From: Arsenophonus sp046530735
Lineage (GTDB): Bacteria > Pseudomonadota > Gammaproteobacteria > Enterobacterales > Enterobacteriaceae
DNA: 64,000 nucleotides
NCBI GenBank assembly: GCA_046530735.1
Contig: JBHEQV010000008.1
Span: forward strand, 1-64,000
Direction: 5' to 3'
Positions 21,655 to 32,716 of this stretch are shown here, piece after piece (the stretch's first letter is position 1; each line of letters starts with the position of its first letter). The position numbers and the translations under genes are program-made. The notes under the pieces were generated by a model. The model was not told the DNA's origin. It saw only the letters and a program-made list of their open reading frames with translations, and searched no databases.

Positions 21655-22089
21655 TTATCTAATACCCAGTTATACTTATCAAGATTAACCCATTGTTTTC
21701 TATTATTCTATAAGATAGAAAACAACTATTTTTCCATATTAATAAAATTCAATTAAGAAGTATATCCAGATCAAAACCTACCTGATAGATACTGTTATCT
21801 TATTATAATTTCATTATGGAATTTAAAAAACGTAATTGCTTTCACCACTCACTAAATGATATCCCTAGCTCCTTCTATAACAACATAACAAGTTATGTTT
21901 TGAGGTATATTATATATCCGCTATTTCCTCAAATAGGTTAAAGCGTATTATCCACTGAATTTTGTTGTAATTAAGGTAAAATAAGTACTAAAAAATTTAT
22001 ATTTACTTGTTAGTTCCGAATCATTATATAAATCCTCGTCGAACAGCTGTATTTATAGCAAGGATAGTTATTGAGAGATATACGTTGAG

Positions 22090-25055
22090 GTAACTTATCA
22101 TGATGATGAAGATCCATTGTTAGGTAACTACAATACCTAAAATCAGTACTACTCTTTAAATAAGTAAAAAATATGCGTACACTTTTTCTAAAGCTAAGCT
22201 TTAATAGTATATTTGAACTTACCCTTGCTAAAAGATAAAATCAAGATGATGTTGATGATTAACAGCGATATTTCTGTTGTTTATTAACAACGCTATCACC
22301 TGCTTAATAACTTGTAGTTGTTTCCTCCAAAAAAACGTTTTTTTATTTTGGCAATCTGCTGGCAGTCAGTTGTATACAAGTTATTGAACTCTGTTGGTTG
22401 TATATAAATCTTAACTGGATCTTTGTTTACACAGGTACAAAGTTGGAAATTTACATAAATTATCCAGAAAAATCCTATCCTGAAAACCGAATTATAAAGC
22501 ATTTAAACGCTATGAACTTAGGTTATCTTCATATAGAAATTAAATATATCTTCCGCAAATGATAAACAAAATTCATGACGTTCTTTTTATTATAGAAAAA
22601 GATTATTTGGCACTCGATGGGTTTTTATCTGTTTTCATACGAGCAAAACTGCGGCAATACTCAAAACTTTTTATACATGATATTAACCAAAGATATTCCC
22701 TGAATATCCATCAGGTACTTATAGATAATGTCAAAGAATTTACAGACCGTCTTTTGATCTTCAAAAATATTTAGCCCCTGGAAAACAGGGATTCCACTAT
22801 TATATACAGAGGTTGCTATAGAAGACCGATTAGACCAAATTTATTCTAAAATAAATAATATTATCAAGCGATTTAATCGGTGTATAGAAGATGGGCTGCA
22901 AAACTAACATTTTAATGCTAATCAAGAGCTTGATCTTTAGGAAATTGCCTCTCTCTTTAAAAGAGACCAAAAGCAATTCTTTTGCTAAAAGAAGAAAAGA
23001 AGATAGGAATCAGTTTACTAGGTAATTATAAGTGAAATTTTATCGGAGTATGTGGTCTTTTGACCTAATGCATTAATTTTAGTAATATTAATTCTATATT
23101 TTATCTTAATAAGCATCGTTTTTTTCAATTTTATGCATCCTTTCTGACAACAATTCCATATTGCTTTATATGCCAGAGGATGAGCGTCAGTAAAAGTATC
23201 CTGTTGCCACACAAAATGCATTTGTATAGATCTATTTGTGGGAATTTCCTTTAATTAGAGTAGCGAACTCTAGTTTTATAAATCATTTCCAACGTCTTAT
23301 ACATCTTCGGTAATAGCATGACTCATTTACGTTTCGAGAAGAATCATAGTTACGCATCATCTTAATATGCCTTTCGAAATATAGCTAATATAGCGCCAGA
23401 TTATCTCTTCTTGCATCAGGGTTTACTGATGATACTGCAGTCCTATAGTAGTAATAATTATGTCCAAAGCACTCTTAACCCCCCCTCATTAATGCCGTAG
23501 TTTTTATATTGATACTGTAGTCATTTAAGGGGATCTCGTAAGAGATATTTCACACTATCCTATTTTCTTTTGTTTTTAGGGAAGTGTGTTTTTCAGTAAC
23601 GCCTCTCTCTTATACTGCGTCTTCAAATAACGAAACGCCACCACTCCATTACTGTGGCGAATATGCGCACAAGACAGTAAGATACTGGGATTTATCAGAT
23701 CATAGTTATGACGCATCAGCCTGGTGACAGCGACTTATCAGATTTCTTAGACCGATTTTTTATTAAAGAACAGCCTTTCATCATACAGCATATTTAATAT
23801 TCAGCCACCTCAGGTGACGGAGATATGAATATGTGGATTTTGATTGAGTTGTCTAGGCCAAATGTACGAAAGGATAGAAGATATCAATTTTTAATACCCT
23901 GTTATGTATCTACTCCGGGATAAGCATGAGTGGAGATCAAAATAAAGCGTTAAGTTGCAGATCCCAAGTTATTGTTAAAAAGGCCAAAAAGATGGAGGGA
24001 TAGTGAAAATAATATTTTGTAAGTTGTAATCGAGCAAAATATGAACCTGCTTTTTAACCACTGCTCAGTAGGTTTGACGTTACATGAACTGTAAGTTTTT
24101 ATTTAGAGCTTTGGAAAGAACGTAAGTAAGAATATTTAGGAGAGGCACAGCAATAGCATCCTGTCACTTCCACATTACAGAAGTGCTATAAAATAAGTTA
24201 TTTGTTTGATAGCTAAACGGGCCTATTAATTAATACTTTCTCCGTATTTTAAGTAAGTTATTCCAGACGTCACCAATAATGAAAGCAGTTTAGTTTGAGA
24301 TGGAATATACATCTAGGTAATTACCTTCTAAGTTTTCTGTAAGAAAAATAGAAATCGTCATCTTATAAGGATTTGTCAGATCTATTGGTTCAATTATCTT
24401 TATATCTTTCCAAGAAGCGAAAGATGGGAGAATTATTCCTAGTTCCCTAAATAATAAATTCATCAGCAAAGCATACTTTATAGTATTACCCCTCCTCAAT
24501 GCAGTTATATCCACTGTCATTAGATTTGCCTGAGCTGTTTGCTCAAAACCTTGGATAATCATGATTATAAGAGAATAATACTTGCGTGTTGAGAAAAAAT
24601 TGGGAGCTAAGTCAGATATATTCTGCATGGTCTCTTTTGTAGTGTCATTAAAAATTAAGTCGGTCTATCATCATTAATTTTGTAAGGGAAATTATAAAGC
24701 GATTCGTATGAATAGGAGTATTATAACACGTTAAGTAGCGTACTATATACCTAATTTATTTAGTTTATGCTTTATAGGAATTCATCAAATTTATCTGGAT
24801 AAATTTTTAAAAAATTAACATATTGCAGAATATAAATAGTATTCAGATTATAAACTTCTTATAAGCACTATAGCTGCGTCGCTCACACATAGTTTGGTAG
24901 GTTCTATTATTTTTCATCAATATCTTTTACTATATAATCAGGAATTATCCCAATAATATTGGGTAGTAAAGCTTCATTGCAGTCTATAAAAATAGGTTTA
25001 AAATTAAACTGAATTATTCAAAAACTATACTATCATTCAGGAAGTAATATTTACT
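22090..25055 (+). mobile_element. IS481-type element interrupted by repeat D
   Basis: The first block, 22090-22935, holds the start (ATGATGATGAAGATCC) and a decayed core: a short frame at 22559-22774 still reads FLSVFIRAKLRQYSKLFIHDI and IHQVLIDNVKEFTDRLL. The sequence stops inside the codons for the C-terminal helix and resumes at about 24905-25055 with the family 3' end (ATCAGGAATTATCCC onward). The 1.97 kb between is repeat family D. Positions 25056-25570 show no gene. Confidence 0.75.
22936..24905 (-). mobile_element. repeat family D, apparently complete (about 2.0 kb), unidentified
   Basis: Inserted in an IS481-type element whose two halves are adjacent when it is removed, which fixes its approximate ends. 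It matches 35083-37115 in the opposite orientation over its full length. The longest frame (24290-24628, minus) shares SDL, KYYS, IIMIIQGFEQ and ITALRRGNTIKYALLMNL with a frame at 35331-35570, so both decay from a coding segment. No transposase family could be named from the peptides. Confidence 0.62.
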
Positions 25056-25570
25056 TGGAGGTAAATAGGTTTCTTGAATAGATAAATATCTTAAATATCA
25101 GCCAAAATATTTGCTAAGTAAATATTTTTTGCACTCTTTTGTTGGCATATCTCGTTCATATAAAATCTAATTAAATGATATAAAATAGGTGTTTAACGAA
25201 TATAATATAAGCTTTTTATAAAAAAACTGAGTGACTGAAAAATATCTAAAGTACTAAACTTAACACTTTTATTGTAAATAGCATGTTTAACATATCGCTA
25301 CCGCTCTGAATCCAGATATAAAATTTTGGCAGAGTCATATAATCTGGCATTATAATTCAGATCTCTAATATTTTAATTACATAAATTAATTAAACAAAGT
25401 TATGGTGATATAATTTATATTTAATATTATCTAACAATTCATTTTTATAAAAACTATGGATTCTAACTCAAGAATTAAGACTAAAGTATACGTTTATTTT
25501 TCAATCACAGTAATTTTAACAGAAAGAGGAGTAACCTACCTATTATAGGTATATAATAAATCAGATAAAA

Positions 25571-26981
25571 ATTATTAGCAAATCTAGTATATGACGGTTA
25601 AGTCATGTTCATGATGACATTTCATAAATCTGTTCTCCATCCTTAAATTGAACGTTATTTTACCATAACAAGAGTTAGAAGATAAAATCCCATTAACCGG
25701 TTTCAGCTATTCTGAGCAAAAGAGAATAGCTTAAACACTATTGAAATGGTTGTTTTCTTAAACCATAATGTTTTGTGCATCAGCTTAATAGCCTCACTAT
25801 CGCAAAAGCTGATTTTATCAAATTGGTAATTCTGAATGGGCCCACTGTACTAACAGGAAATCGTAAAATATCAATCGTTATTCTTGATCTTTCTCCAGTT
25901 TCTTCATTACTACAGATGATAATTCGCTAATAACCTTGTCAACAAAGCATCAAAGAAGCTTTATTGGCGGCATTATAGCTCTCTGCTAGCTAAACCTCCG
26001 GCAGCTAAACACCCTCTTAACTTTCGATTTCTCCTCTTTAGGGAATGAAGCAGCACATTAGTTATTTTGTATACCTATATCCAAATATCGTTAGGGCTGA
26101 CGTATCTAAGAATATCTTTGCTATTGCATTCAAAAACCAAAGGCATCGCCTCCCGTATTAAGCCTGAAATACGGTTAAGCAACGGGCTTTGCAGGTCATT
26201 GAGAAGTTTGATCCAACTTGCTTTAATTTTCGATAGCTGTCTTCAAACGTAATAAGCTCCTTATGTCTACGCTAATTGACTTAATAATGAACAAGCAAGC
26301 AAAGGTATTCAGTTTTCCTGACAGAACGACATATACCTTTAGCTAAAAAATAAATGTAGTGCGTATCGCTTAAATCAGGTAGCCTATCTCAATTCTTGTT
26401 ACTCTTAAAGACGTTGCTGTTTCAGTTTGCTGATAGGTATTTAGCAAAGAGATAATATGCTTTCACCATGAAGTGCGCTCTAGGAGTTCGTGAAAATCAA
26501 CGGTAGAGATAATTCCTATGTATACAGGTATTAGTAGCCCAACTATTCGCTACTTTTGCACGATTCGGATAAGGTAGTAATGAGCTCTTGAAGCATATTC
26601 CATCATTAGCAACTGCTGATCCCCCTTTAACCTTAGTCACTTTAATCTCAACATCGCCAATATTAATATGTATAAGTTTGCTGTGACACATAACCGTTAC
26701 GGGCAAGAATGGACATATCTGTCAATAAAGGCATTGTTTAACACGTTATTGCAGCATAACTTTAAGCTCAATCTCAACAGCGGTGCCTATCAGCTGACTG
26801 GCATCATTACGGATGCGTTTCTGTAATGGATAAATTACAGGTAATATCTAGTTTTACTGATAGTTGCGAGTAGGCTTTTCCATTGTACATCATCTCTCTG
26901 TTGTTAAAATTATTTATAAAATTAATCAGCAGGATATGTCACAATCTCAAAAACTCCATACACTAGAAATAAGCATAACTC
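25571..26981 (-). mobile_element. IS256-type element, full length, decayed
   Basis: Begins ATTATTAGCAAATCTAGTATA and ends with ACTAGAAATAAGCATAACTC on the plus strand, the two family ends. Broken minus-strand pieces include VMCHSKLIHINIGDVEIKVTKVKG, in which the last part (GDVEIKVTKVKG) matches the family GDVEIKVPKVRD. It abuts the 3' part of an IS481-type element. Confidence 0.82.
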
Positions 26982-26982
26982 C

Positions 26983-27405
26983 AACGCTTTTTACGTGACT
27001 TTAATCAATCATACCCTGACTATCCATCAGGTACTTACAGACAATAACAAAGAATTTACAGACAGCATTTTAGCTTGATAAAATGTTCAGCCACTGAAAA
27101 CAGGTATTTGCCTGTTTGTGCACAGAGATTGATATAGATCACCGACTTAGCCTGCTGATACATTCTTAAAAGAAAATGCTATGGTAGAGCGATTTAATAA
27201 TCGCAAAAGATAACCTGAAAACCTATCCTTTCAATTCTGCTTAAGAGATTGATATCACTCTGCATCAATATATTTAGCTGCACAATCAGGAATTACCTAA
27301 ATCAGTATTGGGTAGTATATCTTCATTTCAATCTATGAAGATAGGTTCAAAGTTAAACCTTAATTATTCAAAAACATAATATTTCCTCAAGATTGGATGT
27401 GATAG
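26983..27405 (+). mobile_element. IS481-type element, 3' part
   Basis: Starts in the codons before the DNGKEFTD motif (ACTTACAGACAATAACAAAG) and continues through the C-terminal transposase region to the family end near 27405. The 5' part is missing, presumably removed with the IS256-type insertion. It interrupts pspF, whose 3' part follows directly. Confidence 0.75.
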
Positions 27406-27409
27406 TTAG

Positions 27410-27910
27410 GCTTATTTCATGCCGATATACTTGATTATCTAGCCTTTAATCTCATCCACATTCTGCCTTTACATAAGAGATTAGTCGATATTATATTATT
27501 TGCTAAGTATTTAGTAATTAATATATGCCACGAGCTCAATCTTTCTTTTTTTGAATTTATTATTAAAGCACATAAAATTTTTTTATTTTTTTTCTCTGGA
27601 AAAATGCACGTGAGTTAAAGAATGTTATTGAACGTTCTGTCTATTGTTGTTATGACGATAGACTAAAGCATTAGATTTGATTATCTTCAATCCTTTTGGT
27701 AGTGAATTAATAATATCGATAGTAATAAAAGAAAATGATAAGCTATTTGAACTTCCTATTGATTTAAAACAACGTCAGCATACGACGGAGAATATTTTAC
27801 TCGAATAAATTACAAATAAATCAGTTTAATCAGTGACTAATTCTAAGCCTGATTCGCAATCAAATTAATCTATCATCAATTAAGATGACTACTAAAAAAC
27901 ATAATTTCCA
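27410..27910 (+). pseudogene. pspF: pspF remnant (sigma-54 activator of phage shock genes), 3' part
   Basis: Readable pieces in order: HADILDYLAFNLI, LPLHKRLVDIILFAKYFVI, ICHELNLSFF, then RELKNVIERSVYCCYDD, FELPIDLKQRQ and finally TTKKHN. They match PspF (ADLLDRLAFDVVQLPPLRER, DIMLMAEYFAIQM, CREIKLPLF, RELKNVVERSVYRHG, LPTLPLDLREFQ, ALLKKHQI). The AAA+ catalytic half is missing behind the IS481-type element and the rest is frameshifted. In Yersinia-like genomes pspF lies beside sapA, so the location is ancestral. No psp structural genes are seen nearby. Confidence 0.87.
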
Positions 27911-28208
27911 GATAACTAAAATACAAATACATATTAAGTAATATAGCGAATAGCTAGTGTGCTTGATGCTATCAAGAAAATTAAATCACTGGAAGCAATG
28001 CAATCAATATCGTTCTACAGTATAGTAAAGTTACTATTTGACAATAATCTATTTATTATATAATTGATATTAATGCTTATTAATAACGTTTGTAAAACAC
28101 TTTATTAAGAATTTTCTCAAAAATAACTAATAATTTATTAACTCTATTTTGTTGCATAGAAAGAGTTAAGCTACAATAAAGCCATTGGCACTTATAATAG
28201 GTTTTTAT

Positions 28209-29882
28209 ATGCGGTACTTAATTTTATGGATTATTTTAATAAATGTATGGACAATAAATGCTTTAGCAAACACCATTCTTCCACCACAAATTCGTCAAAC
28301 TAGTTTCATATATTGTGTTAATGGAATTATCACCACATTTAATCCTCAAATTGCCAGTACTGGACTGATTATAGATCTACTAGCTGCTCAACTTTATAAT
28401 CGATTATTAGAAGTTAACCCATTCACCTTTAAACTAAATTCCGAACTGGCCTCACACTGGAAATCCCTTGATAAGGGAATAACTTATCAATTCTACTTAA
28501 AACGCAATATTCCATTTCAAACAACAAATTGGTTCACGCCGACACGAACACTCAATGCTGATGACGTTATATTTAGTTTTTCCCGTATGTTTGATAAAAA
28601 TCACCCTTATCATTATGTCGGTGGCGGTAATTACTCTTATTTCGATAGTCTGCAATTAGCTAATAATATTCGTAGTATTCGTAAGATTGATAATTATACC
28701 GTTGAATTTAAATTATATACCCCCGATATGTCATTTCTCTGGCATCTTGCTACTCGCTATGCCCCAATACTTTCAGAAGAATATGCACAATATCTCAATA
28801 AAATTAATCATAAAGAATTTATTGATTGGCAACCTGTTGGTACCGGTCCTTTTATGCTGGTAGGTTATCAAAATGGTCAATTTATCAAGTTAACTCGGCA
28901 TAATAATTATTGGAAGGGCAAACCTTTAATGCAGCAAGTTGTGATTGATCTTGGCAGCGGCGGTACAGGACGTATATCTAAGCTATTAACTGGAGAATGT
29001 GATGTATTAGCTTATCCAGTTGCTAGTCAATTAAAGATGTTACGTGAAGATGCCCGTTTTCGGTTATCGATACGTGCTGGCATGAATATTGCCTATCTGA
29101 TTTTCAATACCAGTAACCCGCCATTTGATCAATTAAAAGTTAGACAAACTATTGCATATTCAATTAATAATAAAAGATTAATTCAATCTATCTACTATGG
29201 TGCCGCTGAAATGGCAACTTCTATATTACCAAGAGCTTCATGGGCTTATGATAATCAAATTAAAGTGACAGACTATAACCCAGAAAAAGCTAAAGAAATG
29301 CTGAAAGAGTTAGGCTTGGCTGATATGAAATTAGATCTTTTGGTTCCAGTTATTTCTCAATCCTATAATCCGAGCCCGTTAAAAACGGCAGAACTTATTC
29401 AAGCAGATTTAGAAAAAGTAGGTATTAAAATGAATATCCTTCCTGTAGAAGGCAACCTATTGAAAAATAAGATCAGCAATCAAAAATATCACATGGTTCT
29501 TAATGGTTGGTCGACCGATAGTAATGATCCAGATAGTTTTTTTCGCCCTTTACTAAGTTGCCAAGCAATTGATTTACATACTAATTGGAGCAAATGGTGT
29601 AATTCTTACTTTGATGAAATTTTACGCAAGGCTCTAGTAAGCCAAAATATTTCATCTCGCATTAATTATTATCATAAAGCGCAATCCTTACTAGCAAAAG
29701 AATTACCGATATTACCGCTAGCTTATTCATTATATATACAGGTTTATCGCTACGATATCAAAGGGCTTATTATTACCGCCTTTGGTAATTCCTCTTTTGC
29801 TGAAGTTTATCGTGATGGGTCCAGTAAAATCCCACTACCGGCTAACTTCTATTTTAATGATGAAGAAGGAGTTGCATGGTGA
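28209..29882 (+). CDS. sapA: periplasmic peptide-binding protein SapA
   Basis: Solute-binding subunit of the Sap ABC importer, linked in Salmonella and Haemophilus to antimicrobial peptide resistance and in E. coli to putrescine export. A signal peptide is visible (MRYLILWIILINVWTINALA, cut near residue 20). The family-5 binding protein body follows, with FIYCVNG, WFTPTRTLNADDVIFSFSRM, PVGTGPF, the SapA-typical LGSGGTGRISKLLTGECDVLA, and GWSTDSNDPDSFFRPLLSC. The ATG at 28209 gives 557 residues and a proper signal peptide; the frame also opens at a TTG at 28185, which would spoil the leader. The stop overlaps the sapB start by 7 bases. First gene of an intact five-gene operon. Confidence 0.97.
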   Translation: MRYLILWIILINVWTINALANTILPPQIRQTSFIYCVNGIITTFNPQIASTGLIIDLLAAQLYNRLLEVNPFTFKLNSELASHWKSLDKGITYQFYLKRNIPFQTTNWFTPTRTLNADDVIFSFSRMFDKNHPYHYVGGGNYSYFDSLQLANNIRSIRKIDNYTVEFKLYTPDMSFLWHLATRYAPILSEEYAQYLNKINHKEFIDWQPVGTGPFMLVGYQNGQFIKLTRHNNYWKGKPLMQQVVIDLGSGGTGRISKLLTGECDVLAYPVASQLKMLREDARFRLSIRAGMNIAYLIFNTSNPPFDQLKVRQTIAYSINNKRLIQSIYYGAAEMATSILPRASWAYDNQIKVTDYNPEKAKEMLKELGLADMKLDLLVPVISQSYNPSPLKTAELIQADLEKVGIKMNILPVEGNLLKNKISNQKYHMVLNGWSTDSNDPDSFFRPLLSCQAIDLHTNWSKWCNSYFDEILRKALVSQNISSRINYYHKAQSLLAKELPILPLAYSLYIQVYRYDIKGLIITAFGNSSFAEVYRDGSSKIPLPANFYFNDEEGVAW

Positions 29883-30844
29883 TTATTTACGCATTAAGGC
29901 AATTATTACTTTTAATTATTACCTTATTTTTACTAACACTCGTTAGTTCTAGTTTGAATTATTTCACTACTGATGCTCCGTTAAGTGGGCTATCATTATG
30001 GAATGCCTATATTTTTTATCTAACCGGTTTATTAGATTGGAATTTTGGTTTTTCTAAAATTAATGGCCAACCCATTAGCGATCAATTGAATGCCACTTTT
30101 TCTGCTACCATGGAGTTATGTTTTTTAGCGTTTATTTTAGCTTTAATAATCGGTATCCCTATGGGTATTATTGCTGGTGTTTGGCGCAATAAACCAATTG
30201 ATTACATTATTAAAATTTTTACCTTCATCGGTTTTTCTATGCCAATTTTTGTATTGGCTTTATTATTTATTCTGCTTTTTTCATTGAAATTAGCCTGGTT
30301 ACCGGTCTCAGGACGAATTAATTTATTGTATGATCTTGCACCTGTTACTGGTTTTGCTCTAATTGATGTGTGGTTATCGGATTCAGTTTATCGTAATCAA
30401 ATGTTAATTAATCTTTTAGAGCATTTAATTTTACCAGTTATTACATTAGCTATTGCGCCAATTTCTGAAATGATACGTTTAATGAAAAATAGTACTGAAG
30501 CCATTATGGGTGAAAATTATATTAAAGCAGCAGCAACTAGAGGACTCTCACGCATTACTATAATTAAACGTCATATATTACACAACGCACTTCCCCCTAT
30601 TATTCCAAAACTTGGTTTGCAATTTTCTACTATGATCACACTAGCAATGATCACTGAACTTGTATTTAATTGGCCAGGCATAGGCCGCTGGTTAATAACA
30701 GCCACTCAACAAAATGATTACTCTGCAATTTCTGCAGGCGTAATGATTATTGGTACTTTAGTTATTTTTGTTAATGTCATATCGGATGTTTTAGGCGCTA
30801 TGATGAACTCCCCTAAATATAAGGATGGGTATGTCTTCAGATAA
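29876..30844 (+). CDS. sapB: Sap transporter permease SapB
   Basis: Inner-membrane permease of the Sap ABC importer, DppB-type. 322 residues (E. coli 321). An N-terminal membrane segment (about 8-26) precedes the binding-protein-dependent permease domain with several hydrophobic stretches between residues 75 and 315. The cytoplasmic coupling loop EAIMGENYIKAAATRGLS (about 204-221) is the EAA-type motif that contacts the ATPases. Overlaps sapA by 7 bases and sapC at its 3' end, so translation is probably coupled. Confidence 0.97.
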   Translation: MVIIYALRQLLLLIITLFLLTLVSSSLNYFTTDAPLSGLSLWNAYIFYLTGLLDWNFGFSKINGQPISDQLNATFSATMELCFLAFILALIIGIPMGIIAGVWRNKPIDYIIKIFTFIGFSMPIFVLALLFILLFSLKLAWLPVSGRINLLYDLAPVTGFALIDVWLSDSVYRNQMLINLLEHLILPVITLAIAPISEMIRLMKNSTEAIMGENYIKAAATRGLSRITIIKRHILHNALPPIIPKLGLQFSTMITLAMITELVFNWPGIGRWLITATQQNDYSAISAGVMIIGTLVIFVNVISDVLGAMMNSPKYKDGYVFR

Positions 30845-31721
30845 TTTTTATCGTGAACAAAAAATGCCATCTACTATGGAGATTATCTGGAGATTTTTTT
30901 CTAATGATATTCCGGCTATGACCGGATTTTATGGCATTATTTTTCTTCTAATTTTGACTTTACTTGGCGATTATTTAGCTCCTTATACAATTAACCAACA
31001 ATTTTTAGGCTATCAGCTATTACCTCCATCCTGGTCGCATTATGGTAATATAGCCTTTTTTTTGGGTACTGATGATCTTGGTGCTGATATTTTAAGTCGA
31101 CTACTTATCGGTACAGCATCTACATTCGGCTCTGCACTTGTAATTACCATTACTACAACACTGGTCGGATTAATGTTAGGTTGTTTAGCCGGCATTACTC
31201 ATGGATTAAAATCAGCTATTTTAAACCATGTGTTAGATACTCTATTATCAATTCCCTCGCTGCTTTTGGCAATTATCATTATCGCTTTTGCCGGTTCAAG
31301 CCTTGAAAATGCAATAATAGCAATTTGGTTAGCCTTATTACCAAAAATTATTAGAACAATCTACAGTGCTGTTCGTGATGAACTAGATACAGAATATGTT
31401 CTTGCTGCTCGACTTGACGGTGCATCAAACTTTTATATCCTTTGGTATACTGTATTATCAAATATTACACCTATCTTGGTAACGGAAATTACTCGGACTT
31501 TTTCTGTAGCCATTTTAGATATTGCTGCGCTAGGATTTCTTAATTTAGGCGCCAGATTACCAACTGCTGAATGGGGAACCATGCTCGGTAATAGTTTAGA
31601 ATTGATTTATGTAGCACCATGGACAGTTTTTCTTCCTGGCGCAGCCATTATGATCAGTGTTTTATTTGTTAACTTACTTGGTGATGGCTTACATCGGGCT
31701 ATTAATGCTGGAGTGAAATAA
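30831..31721 (+). CDS. sapC: Sap transporter permease SapC
   Basis: Second permease of the Sap importer, DppC-type; about 296 residues as in E. coli. Shows the N-terminal OppC-like segment (FYGIIFLLILTLLGDYLAPY) and conserved QQFLGYQLLPPSW and FLGTDDLGADILSRLL. The EAA loop reads DTEYVLAARLDGASNFYILW. Two ATG codons compete: 30825, and 30831, which has AAGG six bases upstream and is preferred. The stop TAA overlaps the sapD ATG by one base. Confidence 0.96.
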   Translation: MSSDNFYREQKMPSTMEIIWRFFSNDIPAMTGFYGIIFLLILTLLGDYLAPYTINQQFLGYQLLPPSWSHYGNIAFFLGTDDLGADILSRLLIGTASTFGSALVITITTTLVGLMLGCLAGITHGLKSAILNHVLDTLLSIPSLLLAIIIIAFAGSSLENAIIAIWLALLPKIIRTIYSAVRDELDTEYVLAARLDGASNFYILWYTVLSNITPILVTEITRTFSVAILDIAALGFLNLGARLPTAEWGTMLGNSLELIYVAPWTVFLPGAAIMISVLFVNLLGDGLHRAINAGVK

Positions 31722-32716
31722 TGCCATTATTAGATATTCGTAATCTCACTATTGAATTTATGACTGCCAAAGGTCTAGTTAAAGCAGTTGATAATGTTTC
31801 TTTGCAATTAAATGAAGGCGAAATTCGTGGTTTAGCTGGCGAATCCGGTTCAGGTAAGAGCTTAATTGCTAAGGCTATTTGTGGTGTTACAAAAGATAAC
31901 TTAAAAATGACTGCCGATCATTTTTATTTTCTTGACATTGACCTATTAAAGCTCACTGCACGCCAAAGACGTAGAGTGATAGGACATAATATTTCAATGA
32001 TTTTTCAAGAACCGCAATCTTGTTTAGATCCGGCTGAAAATATTGGTAAACAACTGATTCAATCAATACCACAATGGACTTTTAAGGGTCGTTGGTGGAA
32101 CCGATTTAGCTGGCGAAAGCGACGAGCTATAGAATTATTCCATCGAGTTGGAATTAAATATCACGATGATATTATGTACAGCTATCCTTATGAACTTACA
32201 GAAGGTGAATGTCAGAAAGTGATGATAGCCATTGCGTTAGCAAACCAACCACGTTTACTCATTGCAGACGAACCAACAAATGCAATGGAACCCACAACTC
32301 AAGCACAAATATTTCGCCTACTTGATAGCTTAAATCAAAATAATAATATGACAATTTTATTAATTAGTCATGACATGCAAATGATGAGCAAGCTAGTTGA
32401 TCGCATTAACATACTCTATTGTGGACAAACTGTTGAAAGTGCAACACCTGAAGAGTTATTAGTCCGACCTCATCATCCTTATACGCAAGCTCTAATACGT
32501 TCTATACCGAATTTTAGCAGCCCACTTCCACATAAAAGTAGACTAAATACCCTATCAGGGGCTATTCCTTCTATAGATCACCTACCAATTGGTTGCCGTC
32601 TTGGCCCTCGTTGTCCCTATGCACAAAAAACATGTATTATTACGCCGCCGCTACGCGGTATAAAAAATCGAGCCTTTGCTTGTCATTTTCCTCTTAACAT
32701 GGAGGAAATATCATGA
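31721..32716 (+). CDS. sapD: Sap transporter ATP-binding protein SapD
   Basis: One of two ATPases of the Sap importer. 331 residues (E. coli 330). Walker A is GESGSGKS (about 40-47), Q-loop MIFQEPQSCLDP, Walker B LLIADEPTNAMEPTTQ and the switch histidine ISHDM. The ABC signature is the unusual LTEGECQKV also found in other SapD proteins, not LSGGQ. A C-terminal oligopeptide-transporter extension carries GCRLGPRCPYAQ with its cysteines. ATGA overlap with sapF. Confidence 0.97.
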   Translation: MPLLDIRNLTIEFMTAKGLVKAVDNVSLQLNEGEIRGLAGESGSGKSLIAKAICGVTKDNLKMTADHFYFLDIDLLKLTARQRRRVIGHNISMIFQEPQSCLDPAENIGKQLIQSIPQWTFKGRWWNRFSWRKRRAIELFHRVGIKYHDDIMYSYPYELTEGECQKVMIAIALANQPRLLIADEPTNAMEPTTQAQIFRLLDSLNQNNNMTILLISHDMQMMSKLVDRINILYCGQTVESATPEELLVRPHHPYTQALIRSIPNFSSPLPHKSRLNTLSGAIPSIDHLPIGCRLGPRCPYAQKTCIITPPLRGIKNRAFACHFPLNMEEIS

